Positions 1-13,755 of a stretch of 64,000 nt of DNA are shown piece by piece. Position 1 is the first letter of the stretch; every line of letters begins with the position of its first letter. The translations under genes and the position numbers were made by a program. Under the pieces are notes generated by a model that did no database searches, was not told the origin of the DNA, and saw only the letters and a program-made list of their open reading frames with translations. This stretch comes from Epiperipatus broadwayi (lineage: Eukaryota > Onychophora > Udeonychophora > Euonychophora > Peripatidae), in the NCBI GenBank assembly GCA_028023455.1, contig JAQFVV010000018.1, forward strand, positions 6,349,800 through 6,413,799, read 5' to 3'.

Positions 1-2169
1 GAACATGAAGTAGAGTTTCTATTGCATACCCCTCAAGTCTACATTTTTTTCCAGTTAATAAGACTATTGTCTAGGCGGACTGAGTAGATGAAGTGCAAGC
101 ATGCAAGTTTGGTAAAATGGTTACAAATGGAAGATGTTTTGGTAATGCCATAAACCTTGATTTGGCTTGGCTGACATCAATTGACTGATATATGTTTAGT
201 GCAACTACAATCAACAATAAAATTTGATATTCAAGTGAGATTCCTGCAAGCCTATTAGGATAATTTATTTAACATTTCATCACTATAAACCACATTTTTA
301 TATTTCAAGTATAGAGATAAAAATATTAAAAAAATAACATATTAATTGTATTTTAACCAACCATATATTTCTTATAATTGCACATAAGCTTCCAAATGCC
401 ATACACTAAATGTTTTCTATTTATTGATGAATATTCACAGCTTTATTATAAATATAAATGAGACTTTTATACCATTAAGATGCAAAATATCTACTATAAT
501 CCAAATAATTTATATAAGATTGTACACTTAAAAGTTATATTTATTTTCTTTACCATTGTGGGAATTATCAGCCAATTTTAGATAAACCCTTTGTTATAAA
601 AAATTGTAACATTATGAAAATAGTAAAATTTATTAAAAGATTCAATATTGTTAATAATGAAATATTATACTGTAACAGTAGAGGAGAGCTCATTAAAGTT
701 TACAATGCAACTCTATCAAAAACAATATTAGAATAAATTGCATTTAAGATATAACAAAAAATGGTGTTGAAAAATAGAAAATTTTATCATTATATTGCTG
801 AGCAGTTCATGATTGATTTGATATCTATTTTAATATCATTGCTGATGGTTTTATTGGCAACTGATATCCATTTCTTCAGGTTGCGATCCGAGATTTCAAA
901 TAAGTTGGTCCATTAGGCATGTCATCTAGGTCTGAGATAAAATGGCATTCCTTGCAAGTGTTCTTATTGCTAAATCATAATTCAGATAATGCTCATGAGG
1001 TGACTGTTTTCTTATCATAAATCTGGCACATGCCGTCCATTCAGAAGTTGTTGGCTGGAAATAAATATTCAAATTTTATTTTAGCTCTACATATAAAACA
1101 TTTTCGGAATTTTGGGGCCACATAAATTGTTTTGCCACTTGTAAAACAACTTTTCTGGAAAACAACAAAAGCATAGCTACTTTAACTTTGATGTCTTCAA
1201 TTCTATTTATAAGCATATCTTGCTCTACGTGTTCCACATAATTTCCATGCCAAAGCATTTTTAACATCAAATTCATGGATACTATTATTCAAAAGTTGTG
1301 ATAATGATTGTTTACTCTGTTCTGCTTGCTTGCACAATTTTATTAACTACAGTTGTAAATGTGTCACTCTGCTGAGATCCTGCAGACTTTAACATCTGTC
1401 AATTTGTGTTTAACACCTGCCAGAATAGCATCTATACTTTTATTTAAATAAATAACACATACATTAAAACTTAACAAGACAAATTTATTTACCTGCAATA
1501 ATGGAGTAATTAGAAGAATAAATGATTAATAGAATTCATTTTGTACTCTTCAAAGTGAATAAAATAAACTGTTGCATAAAAATAGATTATTCACACACAT
1601 CCGTGAAATAAATATGTAATGGGTCCATATGTATGTGTATTACCATTTTCCTTCGGCTTCTTGCACAGATATTATAACTTATATACACAACAATTTTCTT
1701 ATCATCATAAATTCGCCAATCTTTTGTATTTCTCACTGATTCAATATATATCAACAGTTAGTCCACACACTGCTAGTATCTTGCAGATTATTTTATATAT
1801 CAGTCCTATCTGCATAATATGGGCTTATTTGCATATATTAATTTTATTTATCATTCAACAATATTCATGTTGTATGCTAATTTTTTCTAGAGTGATAATA
1901 GTAATAAAAGGTGACAATTATACATATATTGTTTGTATGTAGTTTACAAAAATTTAATAAATTTTATTTGCACTATAATATATACCCACACAGACAGTTA
2001 AACTTCAATTTCATTAACTGTGCAGTGTTCTTTCTTTGCCAGAGACATGGATTCCATGTTGACATAAAAAGATATTTCTTTTTAGAATTTTCTCCAAAAT
2101 ACTATAAAAATATAAAGGCAAAATCAATTGATATGTTCTTGAGATTGTTAAATACATATTTATGATTTT

Positions 2170-2300
2170 CATGAGACTCCATTTACATTATAAAAATTAT
2201 TTCAAAGACATTTTAAAAAAATGCATTACTTTCATCAGATTATAACTGATGATAGAATACAATAGAAGCTACAATCAGGCAAGATGTTGAGGTCTCTTAA
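2170..2300 (+). repeat. Dispersed repeat family C, copy 1
   Basis: This stretch reappears, diverged, at 37478-37600, sharing TCCATTTACATTATAAA, a TTCTTTCAT-like tract and GATAGAATACAAT. A shorter part recurs at 4540-4590. No coding capacity or terminal structure is visible, so the element type is unknown. Confidence 0.5.
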
Positions 2301-4539
2301 CAAGAAAAGTTCTTCGTAATAGCACAAACTGTCAAATAGGCTTAAGAATCTGTATATAAATATATTAGGTGGCATAGCAATGATGAAAGAAAAAATATAT
2401 ATATGGATGTATTAGTGATTCATAAATTCATTTGTATCCTTTGATTTTTAAAATTTTTCTGTAATTAAAGTAACATACTTATTTGTTGATGGCTACTAAT
2501 AATGATAATTAAATATAATAATTTTCTAGATTCCACAATAATCCTTTTTTTTCTTCATTACTTGATATTTTTGATACTTTCAGATATAATAAAAAAGACA
2601 CTATATCCTATTTCCAGTTAAAAATAAGTCAAAATATAATTTTCCAAGATGAATTCTAATCTTTGATACTAATTAAAGGCAAATGTTATTATTATAAAAA
2701 AATGCTACATTAATCAATGAAAATAATAAACTGGAATAAAATCGTTTTTTTTTTTTTTTTTTTTAAAAGTTTATGAAAAAATTATTACAAAAAAAGATCC
2801 AAATACCAATAAAACAAATCTTTAAATAATATTGCAAATTTTCATTTTACTGAAGAGAAGAATCCTATTTTTGAAAGTGATCAAATGAAAATTATTTTGT
2901 TAGAAGAGATTTTCAAATGATATTTTTTTTTTATTTAAGAAGCATTCAAGTATTTAAAAAAAAAAAAAAGCATAAGGCATAATTTGATTGTTCATTTTCT
3001 TTAAAATTCATTATTTTAAGTCAAATTGTACAAATAAATATTTATTTGCAAAGAAAATTTTTTAATAAATCATGTAAGATTTAAATTCCAATGAAAATCA
3101 ATTAAAAATCTGATAGTGACTATTTAGTTTAACTACTGATAAAGTGCTCAGATGCTTACTTTCAAATCTCTAATTTCTTACAAAAGAAACTGATGCAAGC
3201 ATTTTATACTAACTAACTGCATTTAACAAAAATAGTCACATGATTTGTTGCTCTGCAATCCATGTGTCTTTCTCATAATAGCATCATTTATATTCTATAT
3301 TTTTGTTAATTCTTTGTTGATGTATTAAAATATAATTTTTAAAATAAATTGGATCATATATATATATTAAAATCTGTGCTACGTAAATAAATCTTAAAAA
3401 TACATATACATTACTATAAGTGGATTTTATTATCTATATGAAGACTTAGAAACAAATAATTTAGATATGGGTTGTAATTTAATAAAATGGATTCCAATAA
3501 TTTATTTATTTTTTTGCTTTAAAATATTATTTTAGAACTTAAGTACTGCACAAATTTCTTTGAATTAGTTTTCTTTCATCTATGATTGCCATTTTTGTAT
3601 TATTCAATACTTTAGTTACTCAAACCATTTATATATAGTTAGGTAATAAAACATAAATTACATTAAATATTTATTTTAGTTTCCAGCAGTACAAAATATT
3701 TTAGAATTTCCAAACTAAAACTTCTGTGTCAAATCTAGTCCCCAAAAATATTTCATCAGATACACCAACATTTATTCTCTAACATACAAAGTAAAACATC
3801 AAGAATATTAATTGCTTTAACAATTTGCCATGAAATATTACTGTTAAAATTATTTATTTTAAACTGCATGGTTTTCAATTATGCAATAGGAATTTTATAA
3901 TATTTTATGAAATGAAGAAAGACTATCTGGTTTCATTTATGTGTTCTTTCATAATTACCTTTCGATTATTGATAAAAGCATGTCAAAATTAATGGTAAAA
4001 ATATAAATTTAAATAAATGTTGTGTTAAAAAAAAAAAAATTTTAATCTGATATTATTAATAAATACATTTTATTTGCTTAACTCTTAAATGTATTTTTTT
4101 AATTATTTCTAAATTTTATTATTGTTTTATTCCACTTAAAATTTTTACTAAAAAAAATAATATTTGAGAACAAATTTGTTTATGCATGATTTATACATAA
4201 AAGCACAAGACTATTAAACTTAATACTACAAAAATATAAGTGAAGTAACTGCATATGTGTCATTAATGAGATTGATTTTTTGTGTGGTATGTGATTTTTG
4301 TTCATAAAAACTTCTAATGTTACTCTTTCATAACAAACAACTTTATGCCAATTATTTCATTTGTTTTTAGGCTTTAAATACAAAACATTATATATTGTCA
4401 CTAAAAAAATCACAATTATTATTTATATAAACATGATTTTTTTTTTTCAATTTCATTTTTTGCAACCTACAATAGAAAAGAGGAATATAATATGTGAGTA
4501 AAGAGTGAATTATTGTTTTCATAAGGATGAAATCACTGA

Positions 4540-4590
4540 GGCTAGAATGCAATGGAAAGCTACAATCAAGTAAAGTATTTAGTTCTTTCA
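4540..4590 (+). repeat. Dispersed repeat family C, copy 2 (short)
   Basis: It matches the tail of the copy at 2170-2300 through AGAATGCAATGGAAAGC, TACAATCAAG and the T-rich end. It is short and diverged. Confidence 0.4.
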
Positions 4591-5219
4591 GAAAGTGAAA
4601 TTAGCTGAAAAAGTTATAAACCATTATAAGACATCAAATAAACAGGTAAAAGACAAGCATGCACAATTTATAGATGTATTTGTGTTATAAGTATTGGTTC
4701 ATATCATCATTCCAAAATTCATCTTTAATTTTTTGTTGCTTTTCTTTCCCCTGATTTATCAAAACAGGTAATTTGCAAGACAATGAAACTAAGGATGCCA
4801 GAAATTGTACTCTAAGTTTGCTTCATATCCACAAATCATTCTCTTCTATACATTTTGAATTTAAAGCATATAAAATGTTTTTTTATTAAATGCAATCTTT
4901 TATTAACACATATCCATAGATGATAGTGTGATGAGAAATGATGATAGTAACATCTATCTTTGTTATACAAATCTATTAAGCAGATTCTAAACATCAAAGA
5001 AATAATCAGTATAATTCTATCATAAATTATATTCCTAGATTTTTTTATTGTAGCTTGATATTAGCATACTAATTGTTCAAATAAATCAAGGATATAAAAT
5101 AAAAAAAATAATTTAAAATGTAATAAACTAATTACCATATATGAGTAAATAGATTTATTTTTAAAATTTATTAAAAAAAAAAAAAATCAAATTTTACGAG
5201 AAATATTAAAAATATTCAC

Positions 5220-5428
5220 CCCACTTCTTCTTGAGCTCATAGCAACTACTGGATTCCATTGATTAGTTGATGGATTATATCGCTCAGCACTGCTCAGCTC
5301 TGCTGCATCATCTCTTCCACCGACTGCATAAATCATATTCTGAAAAACTGCACAACCTAAATGTTTTCTTCTAGTTCCCATAGGAGCCACTTGCATCCAT
5401 CGATTTGTTCTAGAATCATATCTCTCAA
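5220..5428 (-). CDS. KLHL20: KLHL20-type exon: Kelch blades with GTRRKHLG
   Basis: This 209-bp exon completes Val-Glu-Arg and encodes [59 protein letters not shown] and AMSSRRSG, ending in phase 0 before GTGAAT. It covers the end of one blade, all of the next and the start of the last. The choice of donor rests on the known continuation (VGLAVVNG in orthologues), which is absent from the following bases; reading on instead reaches a stop within about 10 codons. The last coding exon was not found in positions 1-5219 and must lie outside the window. Confidence 0.95.
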
Positions 5429-6199
5429 CTATAAATAAAAATTAAGTATAAAAGTTTAAAGAAAAAAGCTAGCTATGTATATTAATAAAAGATAATATAA
5501 TTCATTAGAAAACTGTATAATATTCAGAAAAACTGATGATAAAGACAATTCACCATAATAGTGTCACTGAGGAGCCTGAAAAAACAGTCTATACAGTTTT
5601 TATATTTTACACCTTAATAGATACAGTATTATTATTTGTTAAAAAAAGATGTTTGCCATGTCAAAAATGTATTATTTTTACATATATTTAAGGTTAAATA
5701 ATAATTTAATTGCATAATCCAAGCAGGCATTTATTAAGTTTGAAAAGTTGATTCATTTCACATATCATTTGACTTGATGATATGACATTAAGGATTCTTT
5801 ATTCAAAATACTCAAGTTATATTATTTCAATCAAGTTTCTGAAATGAATTGGCCTCCATTAGCTTTTCAAAAAATAAATTTATCAGCACTCACTTGGAAA
5901 TCTATCTTCTTTAAGAATGATTATGATAAAAATAAAACTGAATATTAATAAATTAATAGTATTATTTGAGGTTCATCCTTCACAAAAGAATTATTTTTAA
6001 TACTATTTATGATTTTTATTTTAATATTATCCTTTTTTTGTATGTAATGTGATTATTACCATGGTTGATTTTAAAAGTAATTCATAAAAATTTCAAATTT
6101 CAGGGATGTGGTTCGAAATATAAATATATTAAAAGAGAATTTGTTATCATATTTTTCTGTTTATTCAATTAAATCACCATGATTAATTTTGCACCAAGT

Positions 6200-7325
6200 T
6201 TCTCTTTTTAATTAATACATTTCTGAGTGCAATGAACACATATTCTATTAAATATGATGAAGAAAATGCAATAAAAAATTTTGCATTATAGTCTATAATC
6301 CAGAATAAAATGTATATGCTTTTGCATCCAGGATTGATGGCAATTTAAATTTCTAATTTGTTGTTATTTCTATCAATTTGTCTTGTAATTTTGGATATTC
6401 TTCTGTTTGTACCTGAAAACATCTAAAACCCAATAGGGTATATTTACTTTAAAAATATCTTCAAACTACTTATTAAAATCAGAATGGAGACGGTCTAAGT
6501 GTTTGTTGGTAATAGAAGCACATCTACATCATATTTTTGTGCCATTGATAAATTTAGAAATTGGCTGAATTCCTCTCATCATAAATTTTGCCATAAAAGG
6601 AGAAATTTTTTTTCTTCCCGATTAAAATCAGTTTATTACCTTAGAGCTGTGAATATATTTCACTAAATTTATTAAATAAATCTATCAAATAAGCTTTGTC
6701 ATTTTTGGAATCGATCAAATTGGTTTATGAAGCATCATCTTTGTTTTATAAAAATTTTAGCATTGAATCAAAGAGTTTATAAAATCGATTTAAATAAACA
6801 CTTTTTGACAGCCAATAAACTTCCATACAAGGTACAAAAAATTACTTTCAATCCAAAGTTGTTTCAACAATCTAATTAATTGCTTTTTATTTTGTTAACT
6901 CATTTAATGACACTAAGTAGGTATTCACTCAGATTTTTGGCAACAAAATATACAGCATATATATATTAGGGTGTTTTTTTAAATATGAAAAAACAAAACA
7001 AAACTGTAGTATCCTATCATTACTAAAGCATCATCAGAAAAAAGTGACAAAATATTATTCAGGGGATTTCTTTTTCTTTTTAAAAAAACTCCCAATCCAT
7101 GAAATATCAATACTTCTGTAGTATCAATTCATAAATTTTTAGCAAATAATAATTCTTGTCTAATTTTTCTTTTGTAAATCATGTTTGCTAAAAATAAGAG
7201 TTCATTTCATAATAAAATTGACTCATCAAGCTTTATAAAAAAACTGGGATGTTTTAAATAATCATGAAACAAATCTTCAACCTCTGGAATCATTTCATCA
7301 ATTTTTCTTTATTATTGCTCAAAAA
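6200..7325 (-). pseudogene. hAT-family (ZBED5/FAM200-like) transposase relic
   Basis: Piecing frames together on the minus strand gives the order of blocks found in ZBED5/FAM200-type hAT transposases. From 7315 down: RKIDEMIPEVEDLFHDYL, then FFIKLDES (family pattern F.LQLDES, with the first acidic catalytic residue), then NMIYKRKIRQELLFAKNL, then LFSDDALVMIG (family CTDGAPAM). Near 6850-6790 comes MEVYWLSKSVYLNRFYKL (family HTEVRWLSRG..L.RFYEL), then KAYLIDLFNKFSEIYSQL and FYGKIYDE. Several in-frame stops and frame changes make it non-functional. No terminal repeats or host-site duplication were found, so it is an old fragment. The family resemblance is clear; the exact lineage is inference. 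Confidence 0.75.
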
Positions 7326-7619
7326 ATTTTTTTTGGTAATATCAAAGGAAACTTATGTATTTCCAATAGTTAGTTATATTTATGTCAGTGTATCTTTTGC
7401 CTTAGCTCAATCTTATCACAACCATCCATTAGCCTAGAAGTCAGACCAACCTCTCTCACACACACAAGAAGCATTTTTTGTAATACTCAGTTCACTTCTT
7501 TTTTTTTCAAGTGAATAAAATATATATAGCTCATATTGTAATTTTTAAGCAGATATACATTATTTTTTCTTTTTAGATATATTTAACTTCATAACATATT
7601 TTATTTATTTCAAATATCT

Positions 7620-7845
7620 ATTTTATCACAATATCTTGAAACTTATGACCAGATACGTGAAAAAGATAAATAATCCCAAAGATGCGCATTTCATGCTGAA
7701 CTAGCACTCATCAGTTGGCCCAGATCACAATCTCTTACATATATCTTCATTTGTTCAGTATATATATATATAGCTAATTACTATAGATTAATTGATTAGG
7801 TTTACATTTTCTACACTCACAACTTTGATACAAATCACTTTATAG
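7620..7845 (-). repeat. Family B repeat (ribozyme-bearing), solitary copy
   Basis: On the minus strand it matches the tandem family B units at 62.3-63.0 kb, including the ACTGATGAGTGCT segment and a stretch related to AAGTTGTGAG. Only part of a unit is present. It carries the hammerhead-like core listed at 7665-7727. Confidence 0.75.
7665..7727 (-). ncRNA. Hammerhead ribozyme-like motif, family B
   Basis: On the minus strand: CTGATGA (7714-7708), then a stem II that pairs TGCT with AGCA, then GAAA (7694-7691), then ATGCGCAT forming a 3-bp stem III, then C and TTTGGG. CCAA before the core pairs with TTGG after it, with one extra T shifting the register. All core bases of the hammerhead consensus (CUGANGA, GAAA, NUH cleavage triplet) are present. 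The outer part of stem I is weaker than in the copies at 62.4-62.9 kb. Confidence 0.7.
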
Positions 7846-10146
7846 AAATATATTAATAACTATTACTAATCATTCATTGAACTAGAGATTATCTCTAGCC
7901 CAATATACTCTTTAATTCTCATTTAATTAATATGTATGGTCATACAGTTATCAACACCTGAATGTTATTGATAATATCAGATGAAACTTATGTAATATAG
8001 TATGCTGGTAGAATGTTCTTCACTAATAGTATGGATTTTCCTGATTTAGCAATCAATAACAAAATATTGTAAGAGGAATGCAACCCATGGTCATCTTGTT
8101 TAAATATATTGAAAAGAGTTTTATCAATGTTGACTGAAATCAAAAATTTTTCTTTTAAGTGTTTAAAAATAAAATAAATCCTTATTTTTCTTATTGACAT
8201 ACATTTTTGTAGCCTTAAGCCTTCATAGCTTCCCTTAATAAAACTTTATGGCAAATCAAGATATTAGTAATGTATTTTTTATTAGTGAGATTAAAGAGAA
8301 TTCAAAGATTCAATATTATATTGTCTAGATTTTTTTTTTTAGGTTTAGCTATGATATTCTCTGTAAAGAAAGTGAAATTTATATGTTTATTTATCATAAT
8401 AGATATAAAATTATAAACAGAAATAAAAAATATAAGTTGACTGTAAACTTCAAATAATATCATACTGACACATGCCTATCACTATTTTATTATTAGTAAG
8501 CATTACAAAATGAAAACATGTATAGTAAATATTTAAGAAAAGGTATAAAAATATTCATGCGCAAATTGCTATTTTATTGAAACACACCTAATATAATTAT
8601 TTTATATAAGATCCATAATCTGTAATGACTGAGAGTATTAAATATAAATTAAATTTTTAAAAATATTTATTGTACTTGCATAATATCAAATGCTTATTTT
8701 ACAATTTAGAAACAATCTAAATTAGATTTCACATATGTCACCTATTTACATTGTATTGCAAACAAGTCATTACATGCACATATTCCCCCTGATGCATACT
8801 GAATTAATGCATGACTTGCTTGTTAAAACCTGTAGCCAGATTTTTCACTGATTAGTTATAACTTGCATTTTGTGTGTTTAGTTGAAAAATAAAATAATAA
8901 GTATGATTTTAACTCTATACAACAAATAAAATTTGTATAAATATTTTTTTGTAATTTTCTTCTCTTTTTCTCAGTGTCTGCATAGTTCATTGCACTCCTT
9001 CATTTTTATTCAATCTTTCTCAATTACATTCAAGGTCACTAGCAACTTTTCCAATTATCTCAAGATGTGTTACTGCCCACTTTGGAGAATACTAATCTAA
9101 ACAATCAAAAAGGTTGTCAAGAAGAAAACAATTATTGTAGTCACAATTCACATTGGGATTTTTAGCAGGGTGACTGATAATTTAACAACTCTTGCTGATA
9201 TAGATACTATCAAAAATTATTTAAGTTTCAGTCTTTAAAACAGCCCTATAGTTTGCTAGCTATAAAATCTTAGAAGAATGAGAGGAGCAATTCTTATTTT
9301 ACTTCTTCTAAGAGAAATCTAGAAATACTAATTCCACTAAATCATATTTTAGATGGTAATTTTCTAGATTGTTTAATGTATATCTTAAACTATTTGTACA
9401 ATGACTCCAGAAAGAGCAAAATAAAGATTGTACCACAATCAAATTTATGCTTATTGGAATTGTGTCACCTAAATGTAATATTCTCCCTAAAAATTTGAAA
9501 TTAGATACATTTATTCTCGACCATATATTTAGGAAAGAAAGGTAATAATAATAATAAGATCATGATGAATCATTTAATTTACTATAATTACAATTGAATC
9601 TGTTTTTAATACCCAAATAATTAAGACACTACTTAAAAAAAAGAAGAGATTTTAACTATTTTATTAATTCAGAAGTTTGAATAAATTTTTACAAATGAAA
9701 CAAAGAACTTAAACTCACCTAAGCCCAAGTCATTATACTTTCAAAATGTTAAATAAATTTCATAATAGAATCTTGGTGTTTGAAAGGCAATAAAAACTTA
9801 TAAACATGCTTGTTAATTTTAATCACTGAAATTTTAATATTAAACACCAGATTAAATAAAAGTCAAAATCTTTGAAAAAGACATTAATAATCTTAATTTT
9901 TATTCTAAGATTCCCACTATTAAATCTAAATTTGATATCACAAAATTTATCATTTCTTAAAAGTAGTAAGCTAGTTATGAATGATCAAAAAGGATGAGGG
10001 CTTTTCTGGAAAAATAAATATATCTTACCATATAATAAATTAATCAACTGATGAGATGACTATTTAATTAACTGAATTTATTTAGACAATTTTGAATTTG
10101 ATGAATAATGATGATATTAAAATATCATTGACACATAAGCAGTCAT

Positions 10147-10167
10147 ATATATATATATATATATATG
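10147..10167. repeat. AT dinucleotide microsatellite
   Basis: An uninterrupted run of AT units. Shorter runs of the same kind are scattered through the introns (for example 26424, 44665, 63463). Confidence 0.9.
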
Positions 10168-10231
10168 TTGTATATAAGATCTATGCAATCATAAAATAAC
10201 TACTCTTTCTTATTGCATTACCAAATGTATA

Positions 10232-10583
10232 CCATATAATACTAAATTGTTCAAGCACTTTATTACTGTTACACAATGCTTTATTTACCACCCTTTCTTA
10301 CAGTTTATAGTTTCAATTGCCCCAGCAATCTTCTTCAGAACTTTATATCGCCTAACCTCAACTGTTACAATCAAATTGTTTTTTTTTTTTGATTGTAAGA
10401 GTTGAGGTAGAAGATATAAAGTTCTGAAGAAGAAAAAAATTTGATTGTAACAGTTGAGGTTAGGAGATATAAAGTTCTGAAGAAGATTGCTGTGGCAATC
10501 GAAAGTGTAAACTGTAAGAAAGGGTGGTAAATAAAGCATCGCGTAACAGTAATAAAGTGCTTGGACAATTTAGTATTATATGG
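10232..10583. mobile_element. Foldback element with about 145-bp arms
   Basis: The left arm (10232-10381) and right arm (10438-10583) are near-perfect reverse complements: the left begins CCATATAATACTAAATTG and the right ends with its complement at 10583. The 55-bp centre holds an additional partial copy of the inner arm (GAGTTGAGGTAGAAGATAT). No coding sequence. A structure like this is typical of MITE or foldback elements; close agreement of the arms suggests a fairly recent origin or gene conversion between arms. Confidence 0.9.
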
Positions 10584-11389
10584 CAATCACAAAATACTGA
10601 GTCAATATATATTGCAAAATTGTATACAGGTGATAATAAGAGAATCTTGGGTAATGCCTCTTTAGATTTAATCATATTATACACATTAAAAACTTATTAA
10701 TTGATTATGAAAAAATATCTGGGAAATGGCTAAAGAATTCTGAAGAATTCACAAGCAAAAACAAGATACAATTACACATTGATATGTTAAAGTCAGTCAT
10801 TATATATCATATAAAAAATATTTAAATGATCTCAATTGCATTCTTTCTCATGGAATGGAAATTTTATAACTGGTTGAAGTTTTCTTTCAAAAACAAAAAT
10901 TAAAGAGCAAGTGGTAATTTTAATGATTAATAAAAAAGATGGATCTGCCATCCTTTCCATATAGAACTTCTGGCTAATGTATATATAAAGGGGATCCATG
11001 CAAAAGTCTATTAAGAATCATTTAAACTTACTCTTGTTATTAAACATAAAATGGTATCTATCGACTTTATATTTTAATGATGATTAATGAGGTTGATTAA
11101 CTATGAATTGTCCTTACACATGAATAGGAATGTGTCAGATACAGTAGCAACCAAAATTAACTTAAAAAACAACTGATTTGTAGTATCATAAATTATATAA
11201 AAAATAGAAAAGTAGCAATAAAAAACGTCAAAATATATATATACAAATTTTTATAATAGTACCTGAATAAAATAAGATTTTAAATAGGGTTCTCATCTGA
11301 TCCTTCGTGTCAGCCGCTAGAGGCGCGATTTCTAACCAAAAAACACATTAATATAATGTTCCCGGGCTAGCGATTCTCTATTAATATTG

Positions 11390-13045
11390 ACTTTTTTTTG
11401 TTTGTTTACAAAGTTTACTTTCTTTCGTTTCTGAATTATTTTTCCCAAATAATATTTTTGATGATGGGATAATAATAGTTGTTTTTTTTTATTTTTTTTT
11501 TTACCAAAGGGTCTTTTTTGGTGGGTGTTCAAATAGTAATTTGTGTTTTTTTTTAAAAATAGTATTACTGTTTTTGTAAAATTGGATTGACAAAATTCAA
11601 GAGAGAACGGGTTTTTTTGATGGATCTTTAAATAATAATTTACGTTACTTTGATAGGTTTACATTTGATTGCAGACAACAATTATTGGGAGAAGTGTTGT
11701 TTTTTTTTTTTCGTGCATGTGTGTGTATGTTTAAATAAAAATTAAAACCTTTACTTTTATTGGTTTACATTTGATTGACGACTGATTTGACTTCCTTTCG
11801 TTTATAAATTATAGTTTTGGTTCTACAAATAAATATTTTTGACAATGGGACAATAATAGTTGTTGTTTGTTTAATTTTTATTGACAAGAGCGGGTGTTTT
11901 TTTTTGGTGTAGATTCAAATAGTAATTTGGGTTATGTTTTGATTTGATTGGTTTACATTTGATTGCCGACACTAATTATTGGGAGGGGTGTTTTTTTGCG
12001 TGTACGATTGTAGACAACAATTATTGGGAGAAGGGGTGTAACCGTTTAAAGAATAGTAGTTTACATTACTTTTAGTGGTGATATACATTTGATTGCTGAC
12101 AATAATTAGTGAGAGGGGTGGGTGTTTTTGGGTGATGATTAAATACTAATTTACCTTCCTTTTATTTTACATTTGATTGCCGATAACAATTATTGGGAGC
12201 TAAAGGGGTTGTTTTTTTGTATACGTTTAAATCAAAATTGAAGTTACTTTTATCGGTTATATTTCATTGACAACGGTTTTGACTTTTTTTTTTTTTTGTT
12301 TATAAATTATGGTTTTGGTTTGCCCAAAACCTAATATTTTTGACAATGGGATAATAATAGTTGTTGTGGTTTCTTTCATTTTTATTGACAAGAGCGGGTC
12401 TTTTTTTTGGTGTATGTTCAAATAGTAATTTGGGTTACATTTAAAAAATAATTGATTTACCTTATTTTTAGTGCTTTACATTTGATTGCCGACAACAATT
12501 AGTGGGAGGTGTGTTTTTGTTTATGATTAAAGAATAATTGTACATTCCTTTTATTTTTTACATTTGATTGCCGACAACAATTATTGGGAGAAAGGGTTTT
12601 GCGTTTTTTTTTTTTTGTTTGTTTGTGTGTATGTTTAAATCAAAATTTAAGTTACTTTTATCGGTTACCATTTGATTGAAAACCGATTTGACTTTCTTTT
12701 TTTTTTCGTTTATAAATTATTTGGTTTTTCCCAAATAATATTCGATTTGACAATGGGACAATAATAGTCTAGGTTTCTTTAATTTTTGATTGACAAGAGC
12801 GGGTCTTTTTCGGTGTACGTTCAAATAGTAATTTGGGTTATGTTTAACTAATAATTTACTGTCTTACTTTGATTGGTTTACATTTGATTGCCGACGACAA
12901 TTAGTGGGAGGATTTTTTGTTTTTTTCTATACGATTAAAGAATAATTGACGTTCCTTTTATTTGACCGTTTGATTGCCGACGACAACAATTATCGGGAGA
13001 AGAAGGGATGTACGTTTAAATAAAAATTGAAGTTACTTCTTTTAT
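11390..13045 (+). repeat. Internal tandem repeat of the 2575-bp transposon
   Basis: A block containing TTTATAAATTAT, an AATATTTTTGACAATGGGA-like run and AATAATAGTTGTT recurs near 11.43, 11.80, 12.29 and 12.70 kb, giving units of roughly 370-490 bp. Between them a second block, ACATTTGATTGCCGAC followed by AACAATTATTGGGAG, recurs more often (for example near 11.95, 12.17, 12.48, 12.56, 12.88 and 12.97 kb). The units are diverged, so the array is old relative to the terminal repeats. Confidence 0.85.
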
Positions 13046-13619
13046 TTTTGACATTTGACGAAGGCCATTTAGAATCCCTCAAACAAGCTTGCCTTTACTA
13101 AGTGAACATTTCCGTCAGCAGATGTTTTTGGACCTCAAATCTGCATATATTTGCCGCACAATCCAATCTTTTCTTTCAGCAGCAGGATGTTTTTTTATTT
13201 TTTTCTGCTGTAGAAATATTCCAGCGCCGGCTTCCATGTCTGGCAATTCCCATCTTTTCAAGTTTTCTGTTGTGGGAATTAGCCATACTTTTTGTCTCGG
13301 AAAATTTCTTGCTAAAACGTGACTAAAAGCATGATTTTTAAAATTTTACGCTACCCCAACCTAATCGAAAATTTAGGAGGAATACAAATTTATGAGGAAC
13401 AATCACTACTGTTAAAATTGATAAAATGTAACAGTACATCAATTCGTCTTAAAAAAAAAAAGGCACCAATGAAAATTTAAATAATTTTGACATGATCACA
13501 TTAACACACCCTCGTACGATATTGTTACATAAAATACATAATGCAGCATTACGATATAGTGCGTGACATAAACAACTACGGCATTTTCCTCTGCTTTTAG
13601 CATCGGAAAAAGCCACATT

Positions 13620-13755
13620 GTTAGCCGCTAAGCCGAGTTAACACTCTTTCTAGATTTTGTCGTAGAAAGAAGACTTAACTCCAAGTTAACACTCTATCTT
13701 TTAACGTAAAAAGTAGACTTAACTCCGAGTTAATAATCTTTTTAGGATTTATTTT
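13620..13755. repeat. Subterminal repeats near the right end of the transposon
   Basis: GAGTTAACACTCTTTCT, then AGACTTAACTCCAAGTTAAC, then AGACTTAACTCCGAGTTAA form repeated and partly self-complementary units of about 60 bp. Subterminal repeats of this kind often serve as transposase-binding sites; here that is inference. Confidence 0.6.

Larger units (their letters stand above)
1..5219 (-). other. Partial KLHL20 intron, downstream side
   Basis: No exon, RNA gene or recognisable transposon was found here apart from two short family C repeats. The sequence is very A+T-rich with long homopolymers (T-run at 2745-2764, A-runs near 2957, 4027 and 5173). The ORFs of 60-110 codons in this stretch have no recognisable domain and are what such composition yields by chance. 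I looked on the minus strand for the missing last Kelch exon and did not see it. Confidence 0.6.

Noticed and set aside
2233-2260. CTGATGA in family C
   Set aside because: No stem II and no GAAA follow in the proper place; a chance match.
1-5219. Last coding exon of KLHL20
   Set aside because: I looked on the minus strand for sequence encoding the VGLAVVNG and RRLGGGVGV parts of the final blade and found nothing; it should lie left of the window.
13089-13326. Two overlapping ORFs inside the 2575-bp transposon as a transposase
   Set aside because: Both are under 80 codons, overlap in different frames and show no DDE or DNA-binding motif.
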